This document shows, piece by piece, positions 39,601 to 48,600 of a DNA stretch of 64,000 bases. The notes below the pieces were generated by a model. It had not been told where the DNA came from. It saw nothing but the letters and a program-made list of their open reading frames with translations, and made no database searches. Positions within the stretch are counted from its first letter, which is position 1; each line of letters opens with the position of its first letter. Made by a program: the position numbers and the translations under genes. Origin of the DNA: Stomoxys calcitrans. Its lineage: Eukaryota; Arthropoda; Insecta; Diptera; Muscidae. The DNA lies in the NCBI RefSeq assembly GCF_963082655.1, contig NC_081554.1, positions 57,415,869 through 57,479,868 on the forward strand, given 5' to 3'.

Positions 39601-42600
39601 CAGAAGGGAATTGGTCTGCATTATTACACTTTTCCCAAATCCTTGGCTGGATTTAGTAGTGGGATTACAAAAATTGGCAATAATTGTAGTGTTCGAATAG
39701 CAAAATAAAAAGGGTCAAAATCAAAGTGGAGGGGCTAAAGTCAGGGCTTAACCCCTTGGAAAACATGAACCCTAGTTAGGTATTGGTTACAGTGGAGATT
39801 GGTCGCAAGTACCTTGCAGTACAGCGACGTCATACTTTGGAACTTATTGGGTCATATAACGAGAAAATTAACAACTTTCACATTCAGAGCGCACACGAAA
39901 AATTATTTACCAACAACAACCACCGGTACGAAAACATTCGAACTTTTTGCGCGGCAGCATATATTCTTGGCATCCCAGAACACCACATACATTTTGCAAA
40001 AATTCATTATGTCCAATTCATATATAAACATCCATACAAATATGTACAGGCTTGTTCAAAACAAACAATTCGTTTGGAGAGCAAAAGAGTACCGAGTGAA
40101 CATGGCGAAAGAGAGAAAGACAGCAAAGGAGTAATAAAACCTGTGCTAGAATGCATTGGAATTTTCATTGGAATGGAATGCAGTTTCATTCACCTTTTCA
40201 GCGCACATCCACATACATGTTTATGGCACAGACCTATACAAAAGCAAAATTGGTCATTCTTTCAATTGCCCCACCATCCAACCATCCATACAAAACCAAA
40301 GCTTTAAACATAAAAAACCACACACATTAGTGATTATTATTTTGCGCCATTGCTGTTCAACGGTAGATTGTTATTATTTATCAGCTGCTTTTTGTATGTC
40401 ACTGTAGTCCAACAGCACACACATGCCTAAAAACATTAAATGGAAAGCCGCCAACGGCAGCACAAATTTAAGCATTGCAGCAGAGTTGAAAAATATGTAC
40501 TGAGCAGTTCATGTTGGAGGCGGAGATGGCTGTGTCTTTTGCCCCATAGCCCAACATGATGATGCTGTACACTTATGTTTCTTTGTGCATTGCATTGTAA
40601 TGTGGTCGGCGGCATTCAACATTCCAAGGCGAAAATACACGATTAGATCAATTCGCCGCAGCCCCATGTTTATTGGGGGGGAAAATGTAAAATCACTCTT
40701 TTTTTTATAAAAGTGAATGAGGGGAAATGGGAAAAAGAAATGCAACATGAAAATGTAGTGTTTGAAAATAGCTGTGTGTATTAAAGAGTGGGGAAATATT
40801 TTTACTACTTGGTTTTGTACATCAACATGAACAACAACAACCACAAACAACAAAGTGTGCGTTGTGTGAAGCAGCTGCAGCTCCAAACTTGAGCCAAAGC
40901 GTATGTATACCCGACAAATTTTTCGTCATCGTTTACGATGTCGTGATTTAGAAGAAAAAAAAATAAGATGGGTGGTGGGCCATAGGAGGCACAAGTTTAA
41001 AAATACATTCTTGTAAAGAAATGCATAGCATCGTTTGCCGAACTAACACATTGCTGTGTAGCTTTATGATTCTACTGCAAATTCCATTGTTGAATAGCAA
41101 AGACCGGGCAATTTGTTCACTCACAATCCTGCACTTCTAGCTAGATGGTTATGATGATAGGTATACCAAATTAAGTCGACAGAGGAATGCCACTCGACAA
41201 CATTTCTGATATTTCTGCAAGAAATTTAAATCTGTTTGGAGAAGACATTACAAACCCATGTTGGATATAAACAATTATTTGCATTGTACATAGGTATGCC
41301 AGTTTTACCAGCAGATATTGAGTACATATGTACCATAGGAAGAACAAATGTAGGACAATAAACCCTTGATATTTATTGAATGTGACGTCAAGGATGACCT
41401 AAAATTATACGATAAGCTCGCGCTTATTCATGGGGTAACCCTATTCTAACAATGTAACAATTTAAAAGGCCTCCACGAGAAAATTAAGCAACGCTTGAAT
41501 CTCCGCCATTCAAGTCGATCTAGCCATGTTCGTCCGTCCGCCTATATAATTTGTGTATGCATTTGATCTCGTGAACTCCTTAGAAGCTGCTATTAATTAC
41601 TATCAGATGTCCTTTAAATTTTGGGCATAGTTGTTGTTGTAGCCGTGTGTTGAGCACTGAGTCGGCAGCCCTTGCCGATGAAGGACTTTATCGGGTCAAG
41701 CCGGTGCGTACAGACGGCTGGCATGGGACTGAGATCTGGGCTGGCTGCGCTAATCTCTTTAATCTCATATATCTCCCATATAAATCAATTTCCTGAATAA
41801 ACTTCTAAAGCGCCAAAAAGTTTAAATTTTTGGTGGTGATTTCCAAGATTCAGCCTAGCCGAAACATAGCGCGTTTTTAATTGTTTCTCTTCTTCTCTCT
41901 TCTAGGTTAGGTTCCTTTAACCTAATCAAGCTCAAAAAGATGGCTCATATAGGTATTCAACTATGATTTTAAATCGACCTTTTCTCCAAAATCAAATCAA
42001 ATACCCCAAACGAGTTTTTTGCTATCCTATAATTAGAATATTCTTTTTGCAACAAAGAAATCTTGTACTAGTCCACAACAAATTCTCATTCAACATGGCA
42101 AATAACTGCAACATCTGCGCCTCACTAAATGTTTAGAAACAAAAAAAAAACGCAAAAGCTTTTTGCAATTGTGTACGTGGTGTTTTTAGTATTGATTTGC
42201 ATGAACTAACTGTAAATATACTAGCACACAAAAGAGAATTGAGAGAGCCTTAGTTATCTGTGAGGGCAGTGAGGAGGCGTACAAAAACACACTGAGACTT
42301 AACGTTACAAAAATCAAACCAATGAGATATGCGGGCGAGGGTGGAGATGGGAATTTGACAACAGCTGAATATGGTTGTATGAACTAATATTGTTGGCGCC
42401 ACACTAAAGAACACTCACACTAAGTAAAAACCTAAAACATATATGAAAAATGATATTTTATAGTTTCTGAGAAACAGAAAACCGCGCAGATAAATAATGG
42501 ATGTTATGCAATATAATGTGAAATTTCAACCAAAATACACGTAGAATAGATGGATGAGTAAAAAAACATATACAAATTAATAATAGTTATGAACACTATT

Positions 42601-45600
42601 TCATAAAAAAACCTATCAGGCAAACTTTAAAACAAAACAAATAAACCTACTACCTACTTAAGTACCTATTGTTAGATAGGCAGGCACCTATTACTTAATT
42701 TTTTCTAGTTATTTCTGATTTAAAATAACTTTTTATTCTATGTTGAGCTATCCTTGCCGAGCAACTGACAATACATTCAATAACAATGACAAAGAGTTTC
42801 TTCCCTCTAAGACAAAATAAAAACCGAAATACGATGTACAGCCATCAACCAGGCAAACAGCCATTGGTAAGAAACCAGCAGCCGGCTAAAAGCAAAACAA
42901 ACAAAAAAAAGTACAAACGTATACAAATATATATATACATATGCAATGAATGCAAAACTAGTCATTGTCGCCGTCTTCGGTCTGTATGCCAGACAATAAG
43001 CTCCACTTTAAGTGCATTACACTGTCGTTGTCATTTAATAACATATACACAAACAATAGTATTTTGTTTGTGGCCTAGCCAGCTTGGCCAACAACGGCGA
43101 CGACGAAGTCATTGTCGTCTGCAGCAACGAAGTATGATGTCAAACGACCCCAGCATATTCGCTGCGTTTCGAATAATTGCGAAAATTTTTACATTTGCGT
43201 TTACCGCCATGTTGTGGCATTATCTTCTCTTTTTGCTTTAAGAGAGATAGAGAGAGCAACACCCATTTATAAAAATGAATGGTGGGGCATCAGTATTCGC
43301 CGCAAACCAAGACCGTATGTACTACACATGCTTGGTGGAAACGGAAATGTCAATAGTTAAAAATATACACAACACACCACGTTTGCATTTCAAAGTTCGC
43401 AACCATATGCCACACAGTTGTTGCCGACTTTACTTAAAACGCAATTAAGAGACTACCAAAGCCCCACAATCGCCAACAAACAGAGTACGGGCGAAACAAA
43501 TGGAATTGAATAATCAAAGAGATGAAAACATATTTAGGTTTAAGAAGTTTAGTGAGTAGTGGTTGTGAGCAGCGAGGAAATAGAGCATTAACAAGCAATA
43601 ATAACAGTCATGTGCAACCATTTAGCAAAATAAAGAAATAACAGTAAAGAGAAAACGAATAGGAAGCTTAAGTTTGGCTCAAATTATCCATTAAAAAGCA
43701 GTGGCAAATTTCTCATATATCAATGAGTGCTGTCCGCTTCAAATTTAAGCTCAATGATAAGGAGTCTACTATTTCTGCTGAATTTTCTCTGATGTTCTCG
43801 CCAGGATTCGAACCCATTTGTTCAGCGTCATAGGCGGACATGCTTACCTCTGCGATACGGTGACCTCCATTTTTAAGTTTGACTGGGTCGAATATTATAT
43901 ACAGTCTACTATGCATTGACGTTGACAAGTTTTTGGACGAAGTCTACTCATAATTACTTGCCGACATCGAATAAGAATTGTACACCTCCATATGGCATAC
44001 GATAGAAATGCAAATTTTGCCCATGCACATTCCACTAAGGAACAGGGACAAACTTCTCATATATCAATGAATGGAGTCTGATTCAAATTTAAGCTCAATG
44101 ATAAGGGGCATCCTTTCAATAGCCTAGTCCGAACGGCGTGCCACAGTGCGATACCTCTTTGGAGAGAAGTTTTACATGGCATAGTATCTCACAAATGTTG
44201 CCAACATTAGGAAGGGAAAACCACCGCTGAAAATTTTTTCTGATGGTCTCGCCAGGTTTCGAACCCAGTCGGTTAGGGTTATAGAGCGAATTGATCGATA
44301 CTTGAGAGTTGAAAATTTTCATAGAGGTCACTGTGCACAATTTCATCTAAATGGGATAAGATTTGCGCGTTGCTATATCAGGTTATGGACCGATTTCCGT
44401 CATACTTGAAAGTTAAGTTTTGGCCCAAAGAAATTAAATGGAAATATATTTGACATGCAATTTTATCATACACAATTTCAATCAATTTAGATAAAAAAAA
44501 TGCGCTTTCAAGAGGCTCAAGAAGTCAAATCGAGGGATCGTTGCTAGGAAGCTGTTGTTTCTTAGATTGAAGACCACACGACTAGCAACATCGATTAGTT
44601 GTAGATTCACATATGGACCGACCATAATAGATATATTTTAACCAGGGTAAAAAATACACCTTATGTGATCTCCAACGTGGATCATATTTACCACGAATGT
44701 AGAGGGCTCCCAAACAGCACAATCTTCATTTTTTTTGCGAAATCAGATAAAAATGCATCATTCATAAGATCAAGCAGGAGATATGTCGAAATAGTGTCCG
44801 GTTTAGACCAGATTTGGCGTGGCTATCGGGGTCTAATTCCATTCTATATACCAAATTTTCGCAAATTAAGGCCAAATACGTGCCAAATAAACTAAATTAT
44901 TTCAGATTTTGGGTGTAGCCGACACAATTATCAAGCGGTATAATAAACAAATTGTTACAAATAAGGTCAAAATTTGACTATAAAAAGCAAAAAATGTCAT
45001 CAGGAGCCCTGTATTTGTGGTAATTATATAAAAATGGACCCATATAACTTTGCACCCAATTTTAGCGAATCGGATGAAAAATACGCCTTTTGTTAAGAAG
45101 GAAGGAAGTTAAATAGGAAGATCAGTTGATATGGGCGTCAATTCAACATGTGGCCTATTTTCGATCTTCATATGCCCGTGGCAAAAAGTAATTATTTGTG
45201 CCATGTTTCAGTTCAATATATTTATTTTAGTGGCTTTAAATTGATTTCTATAGGGCACGGACAGAAATGGGTGGATTGTTTTAACATTTTATTGCCACTA
45301 AGAATTTTATATCTTTAAGGGACGAAAATAAAATTTTCGATAAATTGCAAAATAGAAACACTTCCACCCTTCGGATGTGGGAATGAAAAAAAACACATTT
45401 TTAAAATTTTTATCAAGTCTGTTTAGAGTGTGACCTGAAAACCGAGCAGAGATCGTCAGTGCGATAAAATCGTCTGCCCTTTCATTCCCCTTTACTCCGT
45501 TATGGACCGACACCCAAACGATGCGGATTTTGCCATCCTCAGAGACGGTGTTAATCTTCTTTTTACACTGTAACTGTTTACCACACTACCAAACGCATTC

Positions 45601-48600
45601 CGTGATCGCCCGGTTCCCCGCCTGCAGGACCGTATTATGGTCCGGCAGTCTAAAACACTCACTCTGTCCCCTAGCTTTGATCCATCCGTGTAACATGATC
45701 TTCCATACGGCAATACTAAGCTTCCGTAGTCCAAGACTGTGCCGCTGGCAGCAGTGCCTCGCACTCAACCTCAAGTGTCGTCTCAGGTATCCGATCGGAA
45801 ACCTCTTCCCTTCTTTCCAGGTTTCCTATCGTTGCCTCGTTTATACCGCGATGGCATGAGCTGCTCCCATCGCCTTAAATCTCATAGCCGCAGTGGCTGC
45901 CTTACATTTAATCTATATATTACTGAGTCGGATAGTCTCCAGTGCCCTTGTGGGCGTGGCCCTCATCGCTTCGCCTATGCCAAGACAACATGTTCTCCGA
46001 ACTTGTTGTATTGCAGTCCACCAGACTACTGCGGCGTAAGTAAGTATTGATCTAATCACGCCCCTGTAGAGCCAGCGGACTATCCTCGGATTCAGGACCC
46101 ATTTCGAGCCTACGGCCGGTCTACATAGTGACACTTCCAAAAAAGTTTCCTATCCAAGAACCCTCCTAAGTATTTGACTTTGTCAGATATCGAAATCGTT
46201 TTACTGAGGAAACGTGGTGCGTCAAATTGGCCCACCTTCGTCTTTCTCGTGAACAGGCATATTTCAATCTTCTTTGGGTTAACATTAAGACCGCTAGATC
46301 TAGCCCAGTCATATGCCATATGCAAGACCCTATCGGCCCTTTTGCATAGCTGGTTCGGATCCTTACCTCTAAGAAGTATTATAACACCGTCTGCTACTAC
46401 AACTTTTTCTGAGATCTACTTTTTCAGGAATTCCCGGGTTCGGATTTGAGATTGCGAAAGTGTAAATTTGCGGCAAATGCGAAATTTCATTCATTGGTAA
46501 ATAATCCTTGGCGCCCTATATACATACGATCAAGAATTTACAAAAGTTTAATTTATTAGGTGCTAGCTAGAGAAATATTATTCTCTTTTTTTTAGATTTT
46601 AATTTTACACAGTTGAGTGGGCACATCAACACGGTACCCACAGTTCTACAGAAAGAAATCGTCCAGATGAAAATGACCGGAAAATTTAACCAATTCCTTC
46701 ATTTAAACTTTTTTTTTTTTAATTTGATACTTAGCCAACAGCCAGCATTGGCAGAGGCAGCCTTTTCTTATGTTCTCGAGGGTGTTTGACCAATAACCGA
46801 TTACCTCAATTTCAAGGAATTAACCCCTTGTATTTTATTAAAGATTACAGATTTTGGTTTCAGATACTTTGTTCTGTAAGCTCTATTACAAGGCTTTGTA
46901 AATCACCAAAGTTTAACAAATAGTAGCGCAGCAGTGCTAAAACAACGTACATTGACTTTCATCGAAACTATTTTCACAAGTAATTAAACACCACACCCTA
47001 GCTCACCATACTTTAGCTGCTGTGCTACTTGTTTTATTTGAAAAAAAAAATAAAATAAACAAAGTCAGCTGTTTTCGGTTTGTTTGTTACTTGCGATTTA
47101 TTAATAAATCAGCACGAGCGCCCCCGAATAGCAGAAACACAACCACAATTGACATCATATGGTGATGAGTGGAAAAGAAAACGTAGTGGGGCTCTTGTTG
47201 GTGTTGCTGATAAGAAAATGCAAAAGAAAACTAATACCATCATGTAGCTGCTTGTTCACAAACAGACCCACACTTGCGTACCACCGCCGTTGTATTCTCG
47301 TCGATGTGTCAGCAAATGACGGGAAGGAGTATACGTATACGTACATATGTACATACAAACGAATGTGAAATGAAATCAAATAGCTTAATTTGCTCTACGC
47401 AAAGGTCACTTGCGTCAACCGGTCTCGTTAATATTTGCATTCGTTCCAACGTCGTAGTAGTATTCATTCGTTGCTGTCGTATGTGCCGTCGTCGGTGTCG
47501 TTTTTATTCGACTATACAAGCTGTTTTTGGTTGGGTGTTGTTGTTGGTCTCTCATTTTTTCTTGTCCTCGCTGTTAAATGTTGTTGGATTAAAATAAACC
47601 ATCACCATATGATGGCCGCATAACAAAGAAATTAAAGGAAAACATTTGGAACAATATTGCTTAACATTTGAACAATCCCTTTATACTTCGTCAACATCAT
47701 AACGTAATTTAAATGTGATTATAATGTTAACAGGAATAGGTACAAAACACTTAAAGTTTTATTTACCTTTTGAACGAAAAACCTTGGCTGTCACACTCCA
47801 AACTATGCCATTGTCAAGCAAATCTTTTTGGTGCTCTACATTCTCCCTAGATGAGAATAAAGCCCTATATAAGATTGACAAATTACCTTGAGGAGGTATT
47901 ACCGGGACTGCAGGTGGCCCTCCACAATGGATCGCATTTGACACGTTCTTTCAATGTCATTTTCTATTACACATATATGTAGGTCCAAATGGACCGTAGT
48001 CGTCATGACTTTTAGAAGTCACCATTTAAAATTTCACCCAAATCGTATAATTGCGCCATCTTGGGGCTCAAGAAGTTAAATGAAGCCATCCATGTATATG
48101 GGAGCACTATCAGGACCGATTTGGACCATACTTGGGACGTTTGTTGAAAGTCATAACAAAACTTAACGTGCGAAATAAATTTCAGTGGTTATTGCGACTT
48201 CCAGAGTCTCAAGAAGTCAAATCTGAAGATTGGTTTATATAGCAGTTGTATATGGTTATAAACCGATTTGAACCATATATGGCACAGTTGTTGCAAGTCA
48301 AAATAAAAAACTAAATGCAGAGGCTCCGAGATCACTTTATATGGTAGCTGTAAAACATTGATCGATATGGCCCGACCTACACTAATAGGAAGTGTAACTT
48401 TACTCATTCTAAAGTTAGCGTGCTTTCGACATACAGACTGACCTGATGTCAAGATGATCAAGGACAAAATAGTATACCTCCACCTCCCATCCTTTGGTGA
48501 CAGGGACTTGTGACACCTTACCTCATTCAAGCGGAGACCGTGGAAAGCTTACACCCTGTTTGGACTTGTTGGGTCCACAAACGGTGCGCGCTTTCTACGG

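Noticed and set aside
39783..40307. 174-codon open frame on plus strand in a crp intron
   Set aside because: No domain; His/Ile/Tyr-rich composition typical of AT-rich intron; another overlapping frame is equally open; no splice or start context.
42786..43241. 151-codon open frame on plus strand
   Set aside because: Lys/Arg/Gln-rich start with (TATA)n-derived codons, then unrelated Cys/Arg text; no recognisable family.
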